A stretch of 64,000 nucleotides of DNA. It comes from Rhizobiales bacterium 62-47 (GTDB taxonomy: Bacteria > Pseudomonadota > Alphaproteobacteria > Rhizobiales > Xanthobacteraceae). The notes below the pieces were generated by a model that was not told where the DNA came from, made no database searches, and saw only the letters and a list, made by a program, of their open reading frames with translations. Where the stretch lies: the NCBI GenBank assembly GCA_001899255.1, contig MKVX01000023.1:437812-501811 (forward strand), in the 5' to 3' direction. Below, in pieces: positions 8,125 to 20,988 of the stretch (the first letter of the stretch is position 1; each line of letters opens with the position of its first letter). Made by a program: the position numbers and the translations under genes.

Positions 8125-9315
8125 ATGATGTCCACCAACGATATTTCCCGCCGCGAAATGGTTAAACTCTCCGCGCTGTTCACGGCAGCGGGTGCATTGC
8201 CATTGCTGCGCGCTTACGAGGCGCGGGCCCAGGAAAACGATGCGCCGGTGCGGATCGGCTACCTTCCGATCACCGACGCGACGCCGCTGCTGGTCGCCCA
8301 CGGCAAAGGTTTTTTCGATGCCGAGGGTCTGAAGGCGGACAAGCCGGTACTGTTGCGCAGCTGGTCTCAGGTGCTGGAAGCATTCATTTCTGGCCAGGTT
8401 AACGTCGTGCATCTTCTGTCGCCGATGACCGTCTGGGCGCGCTTCGGCAGCAAGGCGCCGGCAAAAGTCGTGGCCTGGAATCATACGGGCGGATCCGGCC
8501 TCAGCGTCGGACCGCAGATCAACGACGTCAAGGATCTCGGCGGCAAGACGGTCGCAATTCCGTTCTGGTATTCGATCCACAACGTGGTGCTGCAAGCCCT
8601 GTTGCGTGAGAACGGCCTGGTGCCGGTTTCCAAGCGGACTGGCACCCCCGCCGCCAACGAAGTCAATCTGGTGGTGATGGCGCCTGCCGACATGGTCCCG
8701 GCGCTCGCCTCGAACCAGATCGCCGGTTACATCGTTGCCGAGCCCTTCAACGCAACGGCCGAAACGCTTGGTATCGGCAAGATACTGCGTTTCACCGGCG
8801 ACGTTTGGAAGGATCACGCCTGCTGCGTTGTCTTCATGCATGAACGCGACCTGCAGCAACGGCCGGAATGGTCGCAGAAAGTCGTCAACGCCATGGTCAA
8901 GGCGCAGCTCTGGACGCGCGCGAACCGTGCCGAGACCGCGGCATTGTTGTCTAAAGATGGCGTCAATCGTTACACGCCACACACCACCGCCGTGCTGGAG
9001 AAAGTCCTTGCGCCACCGGCAAGCGACGATGCGGCCTACCTCAAGACCGGTGCGATCCGCAATGCGGCTTGGCGCGAACGCCGGATCGATTTCCAGCCGT
9101 ACCCGTATCCGAGCTACACCGAAGAACTGGTTCGCCGCCTCAAGGATACGCTGATCGAAGGCGATCGCTCGTTTCTCACCACGCTCGACCCGACCGTCGC
9201 AGCACGCGAACTGGTGGATGAGAGCTTCGTCAAAAAGGCCGTTACGGCGGCAGGCGGCATGACAGCATTCGGCCTGCCGGAATCCTTCACTCGAACCGAG
9301 GTGATTTCTGCGTGA
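8125..9315 (+). CDS. ABC transporter substrate-binding protein, NrtA/SsuA/TauA type
   Basis: This 396-residue exported binding protein carries a twin-arginine signal (SRREMVKL, a hydrophobic stretch and a cleavage region near EARAQ), so it is probably exported folded. The mature part begins VRIGYLPITDATPLLVAHGKGFF, the standard opening of the nitrate/sulfonate/taurine binding family. Of two adjacent ATG codons, 8125 was chosen because AAAGGA lies just upstream. It follows the ATPase gene by 7 bp and overlaps the permease start (GTG at 9312) by 4 bp. The ligand may be an organosulfur compound, but this is not proven by the sequence. Confidence 0.9.
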   Translation: MMSTNDISRREMVKLSALFTAAGALPLLRAYEARAQENDAPVRIGYLPITDATPLLVAHGKGFFDAEGLKADKPVLLRSWSQVLEAFISGQVNVVHLLSPMTVWARFGSKAPAKVVAWNHTGGSGLSVGPQINDVKDLGGKTVAIPFWYSIHNVVLQALLRENGLVPVSKRTGTPAANEVNLVVMAPADMVPALASNQIAGYIVAEPFNATAETLGIGKILRFTGDVWKDHACCVVFMHERDLQQRPEWSQKVVNAMVKAQLWTRANRAETAALLSKDGVNRYTPHTTAVLEKVLAPPASDDAAYLKTGAIRNAAWRERRIDFQPYPYPSYTEELVRRLKDTLIEGDRSFLTTLDPTVAARELVDESFVKKAVTAAGGMTAFGLPESFTRTEVISA

Positions 9316-10181
9316 GCACCAGTTGGCCCGCCGATGGCATCGCCGTATCAGCCGCGAAGCCCCGCAAGGCTCGACCGCAGGTACCCGCAGCGCGCGCGCC
9401 TGCCGGTGCGGATACACGTGCCCGCAGCCTTGGTCTGACCAATGGTTTGCTCGGCATCGGCGGCCTTGTCGTTCTATTGCTGTTGTGGTGGATCGGGACC
9501 GACCTAATCGCACCGGCGCAAAGCTTCGTGCGCAGGTTCTCGCCGACCAGCGCCGTGGCGAGCCTCGCCGAACTTTCGACGCATTCGGACCTCTGGATTC
9601 ATATTCTGGTCAGTCTGCGCCGTGTTCTCGTCGGACTTGGGTTTGCATTGTTGATCGGCATTCCGCTGGGTCTGGCGGTCGGAAGTTTTCGCCTGCTGAA
9701 CGCCGCGACGTCGCCGGCCTTCCAGTTTCTGCGGATGATCTCACCGCTGTCGTGGATGCCGATTGCGGTCATGATGTTCGGCGTCGGCGATGAGCCGATC
9801 TATTTCCTGCTGACCTTTGCGGCGGTGTGGCCCATCCTGCTCAGCACCGCAGAGGGCGTGCGGCGTTTGCAACCGAGTTGGCTCCGCCTGGCGAGCAGCC
9901 TGTCCGCAACGCGTTGGGAAACGCTGTGGTACATCATCGTTCCCGGTGTCCTTGGTCATGTCCTCGTTGGCCTGCGGTTGGCGATTGGCATCGTCTGGAT
10001 CGTGCTGGTGCCATGCGAAATGCTGGGCGTGTCGGCGGGCCTCGGCTATTTCATTCTGGATACCCGCGATCGTCTCGCCTATTCGGAATTGATGGCGATG
10101 GTGCTGATCATCGGCGTGCTGGGTTTCCTGCTGGACTCCGCCGCGCGCGGTCTCTATCGCCTCGCATCGCGCGAACATTGA
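9312..10181 (+). CDS. ABC transporter permease, SsuC/TauC type
   Basis: This 289-residue inner-membrane subunit starts at GTG, overlapping the binding-protein stop. A 40-50 residue Ala/Pro/Arg-rich cytosolic leader is followed by about six membrane segments. The EAA-type coupling helix is visible as EGVRRLQPSWLRLASSL followed by LWYIIVPGVLGHVLVGLRLAIG. It completes the importer encoded by the two preceding genes. Its last 74 bp overlap, on the opposite strand, the 3' end of cbbY, so this operon and the cbb operon converge here. Confidence 0.9.
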   Translation: MSTSWPADGIAVSAAKPRKARPQVPAARAPAGADTRARSLGLTNGLLGIGGLVVLLLLWWIGTDLIAPAQSFVRRFSPTSAVASLAELSTHSDLWIHILVSLRRVLVGLGFALLIGIPLGLAVGSFRLLNAATSPAFQFLRMISPLSWMPIAVMMFGVGDEPIYFLLTFAAVWPILLSTAEGVRRLQPSWLRLASSLSATRWETLWYIIVPGVLGHVLVGLRLAIGIVWIVLVPCEMLGVSAGLGYFILDTRDRLAYSELMAMVLIIGVLGFLLDSAARGLYRLASREH

Positions 10182-10908
10182 ATGCATTCGAAGACGGCGA
10201 GCCCGTGTCGCCGCCTTGTTCGCACGCAGGCAGGCCATCCTTCAATTCGGTGAGGTCTCCGACAATCCGCAAGGCGCCGCTGAAATCATCATCCTGGAAA
10301 TAGTGACTGCGGGTAATCAGTACGGGAATTCCTGCTCCTTTGGCAGCGAGCAGCCCGTTGCGAGAATCTTCGATAGCCAGACAACGATCCGGAGGCAATT
10401 CGAGATAATCGAGAGCTTTCAGATAAGCCTCTGCCGCCGGCTTCTTATGTCTGACGTCACCGCCACATATCACGACGGGAAAGTATCGTTGCCAGGCCGA
10501 TCCAAACGTGACTTCGAGCAACGCATCGACGTTGTGCCGGGACGCCGTCGTCACAATGGCCAGTCTCTGGCCGCGATCGGAGGCCGCTAGGACCAGATCC
10601 GCAACACCGGGCCGCAACTGACAGGCGCCTGTTTCAACCAAAGCGCCATAGCGGGCCGTCTTGAAGCGATGGATCTCTGCGATCCTCTCGTTCGAAATCG
10701 ATCCGTCGTCGCCGGATATCTCACGTATAAAGAATTTGATACGTTCCTTGCCGCCGGTGACGCGCAACAATCGCCGATACAGAGCGACGTCCCAGATCCA
10801 CGGCAACTCGAAGAAAGCAAACGCCTCGTTGAAGGCCCGCCGATGTAGTTCCTCGGTCTCGGCCAGCGTTCCATCGACATCGAATAACAGTGCGGCAAAT
10901 GCCCTCAA
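10108..10908 (-). CDS. cbbY: CbbY, HAD-superfamily phosphatase of the Calvin cycle operon
   Basis: This 266-residue HAD hydrolase has motif I LLFDVDGTLAETEELHRRAFN, motif II near IVTTAS, motif III Lys in HKKPAAEAY and motif IV AIEDSRNGL. The DVDGTLAETEELHR signature is that of CbbY, which removes the RuBisCO inhibitor xylulose-1,5-bisphosphate. The start is uncertain. I prefer TTG at 10908 because AGGAGG lies ten bases upstream and the family begins here. An ATG at 10986 overlapping the cbbE stop (TGATG) would add 26 residues that do not look like the family. The C-terminal tail overlaps the convergent permease gene by 74 bp. Confidence 0.9.
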   Translation of the reverse strand: MRAFAALLFDVDGTLAETEELHRRAFNEAFAFFELPWIWDVALYRRLLRVTGGKERIKFFIREISGDDGSISNERIAEIHRFKTARYGALVETGACQLRPGVADLVLAASDRGQRLAIVTTASRHNVDALLEVTFGSAWQRYFPVVICGGDVRHKKPAAEAYLKALDYLELPPDRCLAIEDSRNGLLAAKGAGIPVLITRSHYFQDDDFSGALRIVGDLTELKDGLPACEQGGDTGSPSSNAFNVRAMRGDRDRARRSPAGNPARR

Positions 10909-10985
10909 GGCGACGTAACCTCCTGCAAAGCCGCTTGTCTTGACGTTGAACCGCTCGCCCACACATTTGCCGTGAGAAACAACCA

Positions 10986-11666
10986 TCAGACGTGCATGCC
11001 GGATATCGCCGATTCCCTGATTGCCGCGATATTGCTACGGTAACCCGCGAGACTTCCTCCGCGAAAGACGGCCGACCCCGCAACAATCGTATCCACTCCG
11101 ACTTCGGCCACCATGGCGGCGGTCTCGACATTGATTCCGCCATCGACCTCAAGGCGAATAGGCCGATCGCCAATCATGGCGCGGATACGCGCGATCTTGG
11201 GAAGCTGTGAACTGATAAAGGACTGACCACCGAAACCTGGATTGACCGTCATCGCCAAAATCAGATCGACTCGATCAAGCACGCTTTCCAGAACGACTTC
11301 CGAAGTTGCCGGACATAACGCCACACCGGCCTGCTTGCCGAGGGCACGAATGGCCTGCAGCGAGCGGTCGAGATGCGGACCAGCTTCAGCATGTACCGTA
11401 ATGATGTCCGCGCCGGCCTCGGCGAATGCCGCGATATAGGGATCGACCGGCGCGATCATTAGATGGACATCGAAAGTCTTTCGTGTTCGCGGACGAATTG
11501 CCTTGATGATATCCGCCCCAAAACTGATGTTGGGGACGAAGTGCCCATCCATGACATCGCAGTGAATCCAGTCGGCACCGGCCTCATCGATCGCGGTAAC
11601 TTCGTCGCCGAGACGGGCAAAATCGGCAGCCAGAATGGACGGCGCGATAATGACTGGCGCTGTCAT
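10986..11666 (-). CDS. cbbE: Ribulose-phosphate 3-epimerase
   Basis: This 226-residue TIM-barrel epimerase interconverts ribulose-5-phosphate and xylulose-5-phosphate in the regeneration phase of the Calvin cycle. Typical motifs are [35 protein letters not shown] with a metal-binding His and Asp, [16 protein letters not shown] and LEVDGGIN. The ATG at 11666 shares a base with the cbbX stop (TGATG), indicating translational coupling; a GTG three bases further upstream is possible. It lies between cbbX and cbbY in the cbb operon. Confidence 0.95.
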   Translation of the reverse strand: MTAPVIIAPSILAADFARLGDEVTAIDEAGADWIHCDVMDGHFVPNISFGADIIKAIRPRTRKTFDVHLMIAPVDPYIAAFAEAGADIITVHAEAGPHLDRSLQAIRALGKQAGVALCPATSEVVLESVLDRVDLILAMTVNPGFGGQSFISSQLPKIARIRAMIGDRPIRLEVDGGINVETAAMVAEVGVDTIVAGSAVFRGGSLAGYRSNIAAIRESAISGMHV

Positions 11667-12628
11667 CACACACGCGCGCCGGTTGCGTGTGAATCAGGCC
11701 GCGTTGTCGCCGCCGCTGCAAATACCCGGCTTGCCAACACGTCCGCCGCCTCGATGCGCTCTAGGTCCGCAACCGTCAGCGATCGATCCAGATTGGCGAC
11801 GAGCCGATTGGCCTGGCGTAAACGCATCCGATCAATGGCATTGCGTATCGAACGGGCATTGGAGAACAGCGGTTGCGTCTTACGCAACGCGATGTAGCGA
11901 ACAAACGCCTCGCGCGCGTCCGCGCTAAACCGATAATTCTGCTGTTGCAGGATCAGCTCGGCGATGGCGATGAGTTCTTGTTCAGAATAGTCCGGGAAAT
12001 CGATATGATGGGCGATGCGCGATCGGAAACCAGGATTGCTGGCGAAGAACTTGTCCATCCGGTCGCCGTAACCGGCAAGGATCACCACGAGATCCTCTCG
12101 TTGAGTCTCCATCACCTGCAGCAGAATCTCAATGGCTTCCTGTCCGTAGTCGCGCTCGTTATCGGGCCGATGCAGATAGTATGCTTCATCGATGAAGAGC
12201 ACGCCCCCCATCGCCTTTTTGAGGATCTCCTTGGTCTTTGGCGCGGTGTGACCGATATATTGCCCGACCAGTTCGTCTCGCGTCACGGAAACAACATGCC
12301 CGCGGCGGACGAAACCCAGCTTGTGCAACATCTCGGCGACGCGCAGCGCCACTGTCGTCTTGCCCGTCCCCGGATTTCCCGTGAACGACATATGCAGCGT
12401 CGGAGGCACAGCCACCAATCCCATGCGGCTGCGGATACGCTCGATCAGCAACAAGGACGAGATTTCCTTGATCCGCGTCTTCACCGGCGTCAATCCGACC
12501 AGATCGCGATCGAGGTGATCGAGGACTCCCGCAATTCCGGCGGCTTCCGATTCCTGCCTGAGATCCACCGCGCCTTGCGGCAATGGATCGGCTTCGGCTT
12601 CATGCGTCACCGGTGAATGTTGCAGCAT
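11666..12628 (-). CDS. cbbX: CbbX, red-type RuBisCO activase (AAA+ ATPase)
   Basis: This 320-residue AAA+ protein has Walker [10 protein letters not shown] (from residue 84), Walker [13 protein letters not shown] (from residue 141), the pore-loop region around VGQYIGHT, and sensor/arginine-finger regions in [20 protein letters not shown]. CbbX remodels inhibited red-type RuBisCO by pulling on the large-subunit C-terminus, which fits the adjacent red-type cbbLS. The N-terminal 30 residues are acidic and probably disordered. The start ATG has GAGGATTCG upstream and follows an intergenic hairpin after cbbS. The stop overlaps the cbbE start. Confidence 0.96.
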   Translation of the reverse strand: MLQHSPVTHEAEADPLPQGAVDLRQESEAAGIAGVLDHLDRDLVGLTPVKTRIKEISSLLLIERIRSRMGLVAVPPTLHMSFTGNPGTGKTTVALRVAEMLHKLGFVRRGHVVSVTRDELVGQYIGHTAPKTKEILKKAMGGVLFIDEAYYLHRPDNERDYGQEAIEILLQVMETQREDLVVILAGYGDRMDKFFASNPGFRSRIAHHIDFPDYSEQELIAIAELILQQQNYRFSADAREAFVRYIALRKTQPLFSNARSIRNAIDRMRLRQANRLVANLDRSLTVADLERIEAADVLASRVFAAAATTRPDSHATGARV

Positions 12629-12647
12629 CGAATCCTCATCGAAAGAG

Positions 12648-12672
12648 GCTTCGTCGTCAATGACGACGAAGC
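12648..12672 (-). promoter_or_regulatory. Intercistronic hairpin between cbbS and cbbX
   Basis: A perfect 12-bp inverted repeat (12648-12659 and 12661-12672, GCTTCGTCGTCA and its complement around one base) lies in the 105-bp gap between cbbS and cbbX. There is no T tract, so it looks like an mRNA-stabilising or partial-termination hairpin that would keep cbbLS transcript high relative to cbbX-cbbE-cbbY. The structure is seen; the role is inferred. Confidence 0.6.
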
Positions 12673-12733
12673 AGTTGATCCGAGGCTGAAACGACTGGGA
12701 ATATATCGTTTCAAGCCGGCCCGGATTTCAGCG

Positions 12734-13153
12734 TCAGATATAGCGGTAGCCTTCCGGCCGATCCGTTGCATAGGCCTGCGTCGTGTAACGGATGTTGCGT
12801 CCGCTGGCCTCCTGTCGATTGAGACGGAAGCCTGCCTCTTCCTTCGGCCGATTGACGATGAACGAGATCTTCACCGATTCCCAACCGTGACTGGAATCAA
12901 ACCCGGTGATGCGAATGTAACGGTCGCCGTAGACACGGCGGCATTCCGTCAGTTCCATCATGATGCCGGCGGCATCGCGCAGGTCGAACATCGGCAGGCC
13001 CCACATCTCCCAGTATGTATTGCGGGGATGAGGATCGTCAGTGAACTCGATGTTCACGGCCCAACCCTGCTGCAGGCAATATTGGATCTGCTTGGTGATC
13101 TGCTCGTCGGTCAAATCAGGCAGAAACGAGAAACATCCTTGAGTAAGCCGCAT
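12734..13153 (-). CDS. cbbS: RuBisCO small subunit, red type
   Basis: This 139-residue small subunit has the N-terminal [19 protein letters not shown] and the [15 protein letters not shown] core characteristic of red-type (form IC/ID) enzymes. It also has the C-terminal extension (about residues 108-139) that forms the beta-hairpins lining the central pore of the red-type holoenzyme. It is 9 bp downstream of cbbL with a GAGG ribosome site, so the two subunits are made together. Its gene is followed by the intercistronic hairpin before cbbX. Confidence 0.97.
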   Translation of the reverse strand: MRLTQGCFSFLPDLTDEQITKQIQYCLQQGWAVNIEFTDDPHPRNTYWEMWGLPMFDLRDAAGIMMELTECRRVYGDRYIRITGFDSSHGWESVKISFIVNRPKEEAGFRLNRQEASGRNIRYTTQAYATDRPEGYRYI

Positions 13154-13162
13154 GACAACCTC

Positions 13163-15765
<2,603 letters not shown>

Positions 15766-15845
15766 CGGTATCTCCTATTGGTGATCGGTGGTGGGGATTG
15801 CGGCGCTCGCGCTCGCAAGATGAGCGATCGCGTGTGGCGAAATAC

Positions 15846-16853
15846 TCATAGCAATTTGCCCATGGTAACGGCCGTATCCGCCATGCGGTGCGAGAAGCCC
15901 CATTCGTTGTCGTACCAGACCATCACGCGCACGAACGTGCCGTCGAGAACCTTGGTCTGATCCATATGGAAGATGGCCGACCGATGATCGTGATTGAAAT
16001 CGGTCGAGATGTTGGCCTCGTTGGTGAAGCCAAGAATGCCCTTGAGTTCGCCAGCGGCGGCTGTGCTGATGAGTTCGTTGATTTCGCCGACCGAGGTCGG
16101 ACGCTTGGCATTGAACTTGAAATCCACCGCAGAAACATTCGGGGTCGGAACGCGGATGGCCACACCATCCAGCCGCCCGTTAAGCTCCGGCAGCACCAGC
16201 CCGACAGCCTTCGCGGCGCCGGTGGATGTCGGGATCATCGATAGTGCCGCGGCGCGCGAACGATACGGATCCTTATGCATCGTATCGAGCGTCGGCTGGT
16301 CGCCGGTATACGAATGGATCGTCGTCATGAAGCCTTTGTCGATCCCGATCGCGTCGTGCAGGGTGCGGGCCACTGGCGCCAGGCAATTTGTCGTGCATGA
16401 CGCGTTGGAGACGACGATATGGTCACCGGTCAATTGCTGATGATTGACGCCATATACGACCGTCATATCGACGCCGCTGGCCGGCGCGGATACCAGCACT
16501 CGCTTGGCACCTGCGGCGAGGTGCGCCGATGCTTTTTCCTTCGACGTGAAAATGCCGGTGCATTCGAGCGCGACATCGATATCCAGCTCTTTATGGGGAA
16601 GCTGCGCCGGGTCCTTGATCGCGGTCACCTTGATCGGCCCGCGCCCAACGTCGATGGTATCTCCATTGACGACGACTTTGCCCGGAAAGCGGCCATGGAC
16701 GGAATCGTAGCGCAACAGATGCGCATTGGTTTCGACAGATCCCAAGTCGTTGATTGCGATCACCTCGATATCGGTACGTTGCGATTCGACAATGGCACGC
16801 AGCACATTGCGACCGATCCGACCGAATCCGTTGATCGCGACTCTTACCGTCAT
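15846..16853 (-). CDS. cbbG: Glyceraldehyde-3-phosphate dehydrogenase, type I
   Basis: This 335-residue enzyme reduces 1,3-bisphosphoglycerate in the Calvin cycle, or runs the reverse in glycolysis. The Rossmann start [18 protein letters not shown] and the catalytic [12 protein letters not shown] with Cys153 are clear, as are [15 protein letters not shown] and [12 protein letters not shown]. The ATG at 16853 overlaps the cbbT stop by 4 bp (ATGA), so it is coupled to transketolase. Cofactor choice (NAD or NADP) cannot be fixed without alignment. An 80-bp gap separates it from cbbA. Confidence 0.96.
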   Translation of the reverse strand: MTVRVAINGFGRIGRNVLRAIVESQRTDIEVIAINDLGSVETNAHLLRYDSVHGRFPGKVVVNGDTIDVGRGPIKVTAIKDPAQLPHKELDIDVALECTGIFTSKEKASAHLAAGAKRVLVSAPASGVDMTVVYGVNHQQLTGDHIVVSNASCTTNCLAPVARTLHDAIGIDKGFMTTIHSYTGDQPTLDTMHKDPYRSRAAALSMIPTSTGAAKAVGLVLPELNGRLDGVAIRVPTPNVSAVDFKFNAKRPTSVGEINELISTAAAGELKGILGFTNEANISTDFNHDHRSAIFHMDQTKVLDGTFVRVMVWYDNEWGFSHRMADTAVTMGKLL

Positions 16854-18886
16854 TCCACCCCCTCCCCGACGCGCGAACATGCAACGCTGCGTCGTGCAGC
16901 GTCCGCAACCGCCGTTGCTGTAATGTTGAATTTCTCGTAGAGCACACTGGCTGGCGCCGATGCACCAAAGCCCGTCATGCCGATGAATTCGCCGCGATCG
17001 CCAATCCAGCGCCGCCATCCGCCTTCGACAGCCGCTTCGATGCCGATGCGCGGAGCCTGACCGAGAATCTGCGCCCGATAGTCCGCCGACTGTTGCGTGA
17101 ACAGTTCAAAACACGGCGCGGAGACCACGGCAGCGCGGATGCCCTCATTGGCCAGGAGCTGCGCGGCATCGAGTGCAATAGCAACTTCCGAACCCGTCGC
17201 GATCAGCGTGACATCCCGGCCCTTCTCTGGGTTGACAACGAGATAGGCCCCACGCGCTACCAAATTGTCGCCATTGGCATCGCTACGAAACGTCGGCAAC
17301 GCCTGGCGCGACAGGCAAAGCACCGACGGCTGCGTTGTCGCCTGCAGCGCGCAGGTCCATGCCTCGGCAGTTTCCACCGCATCGGCCGGGCGGAACACCA
17401 GAACGTTTGGAATAGCGCGCAGCGCTGCCAGATGTTCCACAGGCTGGTGAGTGGGTCCGTCTTCTCCCAGTCCGATGGAATCGTGGGTCATGACGTGCAC
17501 GACACGGATTCGCATCAACGCTGCCAGCCGGATCGCCGGCCTGCTGTAATCTGCAAAGCTGAGAAAGGTTCCACCATAAGGGATGAACCCGCCGTGGAGC
17601 GCGAGGCCGTTCATTGCGGCAGCCATGCCGTGCTCGCGAATGCCATAATGAATGTAGCTCCCGGCGAAAGAGCCGGGCGTTACCGATCGATGGCTCTTGG
17701 CGCGCGTCAGATTTGAATGGGTGAGATCGGCCGAGCCGCCCAGCAGATTCGGCAGCGCCGGGACAATTGCGTCGATCACCTGCTGCGACGCCTGCCGGCT
17801 GGCAACGGCAGGCCGTTCGGTCGCAAAACGTCGACGAACATCGTGCAGCGCCTTGGTTCCAACGTCGCCAATTTCGCTCTCAAGCGAACGATCGTAGTCT
17901 CTGCGCGCAGCAGCATCGCGTTGACGATATCGATCGACCCAAGCCAAGCGGGCGGCCTGCCCGCGCGTGCCGATGGTCCGCCACGCCGTCAATATATCCT
18001 GCGGAATTTCGAATGGCGGATGCGGCCAGTGCAGGCCGGCGCGTGCAGCGGCAACCTGCTCAGGCCCCAACGGCGACCCATGCGCCTTCTCGGTGCCCTG
18101 CCGCTCCGGTGCGCCATAGCCGATCACGGTGCGGCAAGCGATCAGCGATGGACGATCCGTATGCCGCTCCTCCTCCAGTGCAACTGCGATGCTTTCCGGA
18201 TCGTGGCCATCGATGCGGCGAACTGACCAACCGGACGCAGCAAAGCGCGCGAGTTGATCGTCCGAGCAGGACATCGACGTCGAGCCATCGATGGATATCC
18301 GATTGTCATCGAACAGAACAATCAGCCGACCCAGCTCGAGATGGCCTGCGAGCGAGATAGCCTCGTGACTGATGCCCTCCATCAGACATCCGTCGCCAGC
18401 AATCACGTAGGTGAAATGATCGACCAGATCATCTCCATGACGCGCGTTAGCGAGGCGCTCCGCAAGCGCCATGCCGACCGCAGTCGCGATGCCCTGGCCG
18501 AGCGGACCGGTCGTCGTTTCGACACCCGACGTATGACCGTATTCCGGATGACCCGGCGTTTTAGAACCCCATTGTCGGAACGCCTTGAGCTCCTTAATCG
18601 TAACGTCGCGGTAGCCCGTCAGATACAGCAGTGCGTAAAGCAGCATCGAGCCGTGCCCGGCAGACAGAACAAACCTGTCCCGGTCGGGCCACGACGGATC
18701 GGCCGCGTCGAATTTGAGGAATTGGGAGAACAAGACGGTCGCCACATCGGCCATGCCCATCGGCATGCCGGGATGACCTGATTTGGCTTGTTCGATCGCA
18801 TCGATCGCCAGGAACCGAATGGCGTTGGCCAACGCATCGTGGCTGACTGCGGGCTGCGACGTCTTGGCGGATAGCGAAATATTCAA
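16850..18886 (-). CDS. cbbT: Transketolase
   Basis: This 678-residue thiamine-diphosphate enzyme transfers two-carbon units between sugar phosphates in Calvin cycle regeneration. Visible elements are the N-terminal [39 protein letters not shown], the ThDP/metal motif starting [13 protein letters not shown], and the pyrimidine-domain [20 protein letters not shown] place the start at TTG 18886 because GGGAGG lies five bases upstream and the protein then has family length; an in-frame ATG at 18934 has no such signal and would overlap cbbP. The stop overlaps the cbbG start. Confidence 0.95.
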   Translation of the reverse strand: MNISLSAKTSQPAVSHDALANAIRFLAIDAIEQAKSGHPGMPMGMADVATVLFSQFLKFDAADPSWPDRDRFVLSAGHGSMLLYALLYLTGYRDVTIKELKAFRQWGSKTPGHPEYGHTSGVETTTGPLGQGIATAVGMALAERLANARHGDDLVDHFTYVIAGDGCLMEGISHEAISLAGHLELGRLIVLFDDNRISIDGSTSMSCSDDQLARFAASGWSVRRIDGHDPESIAVALEEERHTDRPSLIACRTVIGYGAPERQGTEKAHGSPLGPEQVAAARAGLHWPHPPFEIPQDILTAWRTIGTRGQAARLAWVDRYRQRDAAARRDYDRSLESEIGDVGTKALHDVRRRFATERPAVASRQASQQVIDAIVPALPNLLGGSADLTHSNLTRAKSHRSVTPGSFAGSYIHYGIREHGMAAAMNGLALHGGFIPYGGTFLSFADYSRPAIRLAALMRIRVVHVMTHDSIGLGEDGPTHQPVEHLAALRAIPNVLVFRPADAVETAEAWTCALQATTQPSVLCLSRQALPTFRSDANGDNLVARGAYLVVNPEKGRDVTLIATGSEVAIALDAAQLLANEGIRAAVVSAPCFELFTQQSADYRAQILGQAPRIGIEAAVEGGWRRWIGDRGEFIGMTGFGASAPASVLYEKFNITATAVADAARRSVACSRVGEGVE

Positions 18887-18923
18887 GCGATCCTCCCGTC
18901 GGAAGCTGGACCGGCGCGCAACG

Positions 18924-19799
18924 TCATTTCGCACCTCGCTTGCGCTCGATCAGTTGCATGATCAGTGGTGTCAGGATCAGTTGCATGGCCAAGTCGAGCT
19001 TCGAGCCTGGCGTCACAATCGAGTTCGCGCGCGACATAAAACTGTTGGGAATCATCGACAGCAGATAGGGGAAATCGATGCCGCGCGGGTTCTTGAAGCG
19101 GATCACCAGCATCGATTCGTCCGGCGTCGGAATCCAACGCGCGATAAACGGATTTGACGTATCGACTGTCGGGACACGCTGGAAATTGATGTCTGTTTCG
19201 GCGAACTGCGGACAGATATAGTTGATGTAATCCGGCATTCGCCGCAGGATCGTGTCGGTGACGGCTTCGGTGGAATAACCGCGCGCGCTGCGATCGCGAT
19301 GCAGCTTCTGAATCCATTCCAGGTTGATGACCGGAACGACGCCTATCTTGAGATCCGCATAGCGCGCCACGTTGACCTTGTCGGTGACGACCGCACCGTG
19401 CAACCCCTCGTAAAAAAGCAAGTCCGAGTTTTCGGCCAGCGGCGCCCAAGGCGTGAACGTGCCTGGCGCGCTGTGATGCAGCGCAGCCTCATCGGCATCA
19501 TGGACATAATGCCGTGTGATCGCATTGCCGCGCTCGCTGTAATCGCGGAACGCCGTCTCCAACTCTTCGAACAGATTGGTTTCCGGACTGAAGTGGCTGA
19601 AATGCTTGTTGCCGCGTTCCGCCTCGTCGGCCATCTTCGCCCGCATGTCGGCGCGGTTGTAACGATGGAACGCGTCGCCTTCGATATAGACGGCGTTGAC
19701 CTGCTCACGATGGAATATCTGTTCGAATGTCCGCTTGACCGACGTCGTGCCTGCGCCGGATGAGCCAGTGATCGAAATGATGGGATGCTTCCGCGACAT
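18924..19799 (-). CDS. cbbP: Phosphoribulokinase
   Basis: This 291-residue kinase phosphorylates ribulose-5-phosphate to ribulose-1,5-bisphosphate, the committed step supplying RuBisCO. It has the bacterial PRK P-loop [15 protein letters not shown] (residues 11-25), [24 protein letters not shown] and [12 protein letters not shown]. Length and motifs fit the octameric proteobacterial class. The ATG at 19799 has GGTGGG upstream; an in-frame GTG four codons earlier is less likely. It follows cbbF by 12 bp and precedes cbbT by 37 bp. Confidence 0.97.
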   Translation of the reverse strand: MSRKHPIISITGSSGAGTTSVKRTFEQIFHREQVNAVYIEGDAFHRYNRADMRAKMADEAERGNKHFSHFSPETNLFEELETAFRDYSERGNAITRHYVHDADEAALHHSAPGTFTPWAPLAENSDLLFYEGLHGAVVTDKVNVARYADLKIGVVPVINLEWIQKLHRDRSARGYSTEAVTDTILRRMPDYINYICPQFAETDINFQRVPTVDTSNPFIARWIPTPDESMLVIRFKNPRGIDFPYLLSMIPNSFMSRANSIVTPGSKLDLAMQLILTPLIMQLIERKRGAK

Positions 19800-19811
19800 G
19801 CCTGATCCCAC

Positions 19812-20843
19812 CTAGACGCGGAAGAAGCCGCGATGGGCGAATAATGGCGACGTCAGCTGACTTGGCGTCTGCGGATTGTTGTGCAGCTCTTCCACACGCT
19901 GCACCACATCGATCGATCCCATGATCAAGGGCACACGTTGATGCAGGCTGGTCGCGGCAATATCGAGAATGCGGCCGTATCCGGTCGTCGCCGCGCCGCC
20001 AGCTTGCTCGACAATGAAAGCCATCGGGTGCGCTTCGTAAACGAGACGCAGGCGCCCTTCGCTGTATCCGTCGCGCGCATCCGCCGGATAGAGAAAGATG
20101 CCGCCGCGCGTCAGGATGCGATAAGCTTCCGCGACCAGCGAGCCGATCCAGCGCATGTTGAAGTTGGCAGCACCTTCGGAGCCCGCGATGCAGCCATCGA
20201 TGAAAGCACGAACCGGCGGCTCCCAGTAACGTCGGTTCGACGCGTTGATCGCATACTCGGGAGCACTCACCGCGATGCGAACGCCCCGGCAAGTCAGCTT
20301 GAAGCAGCCTTCACCGCGATCGAGGGTAAAAATGTCAACGCCGTCACCGAGCGTCAGTACCAGCGACGTCTGCGGACCGTAGACGACGAAGCCTGCCGCG
20401 AGTTGCGCCGTGCCCTTTTGCTGAAATGCCGCCGACAGATCCGTTGGCGTCGGCACGATCGAAAAGATCGTCCCGACGGTCATGTTGATTTCGATATTCG
20501 ATGAGCCGTCGAGCGGATCGACCGCAACGCAGATCCGGGCAGAGGCATCGCGGATTTCGGGTAAACGCTCTTCCTCGGACGCAATCGCCGCTACGGGAAC
20601 GCAGCGCAGAGCCCGCCGGATCACCCGATCCGCATGAACATCCAGGTCCTTCTGAATGTCTCCATCGGCGTTCTTGCATGATGTCGATGAGCCACTGATG
20701 GCGGATACGCCGTCACTCATCGATGCAGCAATATCGATCGAAGCAGCGGCTATGGCGTCGATGGCGGCCGCGACAGGTAACGCCCAGGGTCCGGTTTGCG
20801 AGTAGCGCTCGATGTAGTCGCCTAAGGTTTGCCTCGAACCCAT
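19812..20843 (-). CDS. cbbF: Fructose-1,6-bisphosphatase, class I (first gene of the cbb operon)
   Basis: This 343-residue class I enzyme (CbbF group, often also acting on sedoheptulose-1,7-bisphosphate) has the metal/phosphate motif [32 protein letters not shown] upstream of it, and [30 protein letters not shown] near the C-terminus. It is the promoter-proximal gene of the cbb operon and is divergent from cbbR across 145 bp. The cysteine region typical of the redox-regulated plant enzyme is not apparent. Confidence 0.96.
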   Translation of the reverse strand: MGSRQTLGDYIERYSQTGPWALPVAAAIDAIAAASIDIAASMSDGVSAISGSSTSCKNADGDIQKDLDVHADRVIRRALRCVPVAAIASEEERLPEIRDASARICVAVDPLDGSSNIEINMTVGTIFSIVPTPTDLSAAFQQKGTAQLAAGFVVYGPQTSLVLTLGDGVDIFTLDRGEGCFKLTCRGVRIAVSAPEYAINASNRRYWEPPVRAFIDGCIAGSEGAANFNMRWIGSLVAEAYRILTRGGIFLYPADARDGYSEGRLRLVYEAHPMAFIVEQAGGAATTGYGRILDIAATSLHQRVPLIMGSIDVVQRVEELHNNPQTPSQLTSPLFAHRGFFRV

Positions 20844-20988
20844 GCCGCGTCCCGCCCCCCTCGCCCGCCGCCTGCAGACCGCCGGTTCAAACCCGGCGAT
20901 GGGAACGGTGCGTTCGAAGCGGATATTGACGCCCTGATCAAAATAAGGGAATTTTTAAAAAATAATATCTTTCCAAGGTTTTTCTTAT
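20844..20988. promoter_or_regulatory. Divergent cbbR-cbbF promoter region, likely CbbR operator
   Basis: The cbbR-proximal half of this 145-bp gap is strikingly AT-rich (about 20940-20990) within GC-rich surroundings. It includes the palindrome ATTTTTAAAAAAT at 20951-20963 and several T/A-spaced elements of the LysR type. CbbR normally binds such a region and activates cbbF in response to Calvin cycle metabolites while repressing itself. I cannot define the exact half-sites by eye. Confidence 0.6.

Noticed and set aside
7933..9513. A 526-codon minus-strand open frame opposite the binding-protein gene
   Set aside because: The plus-strand binding protein has a signal peptide and family motifs and is coupled to its neighbours; the antisense frame is low-complexity R/H-rich sequence.
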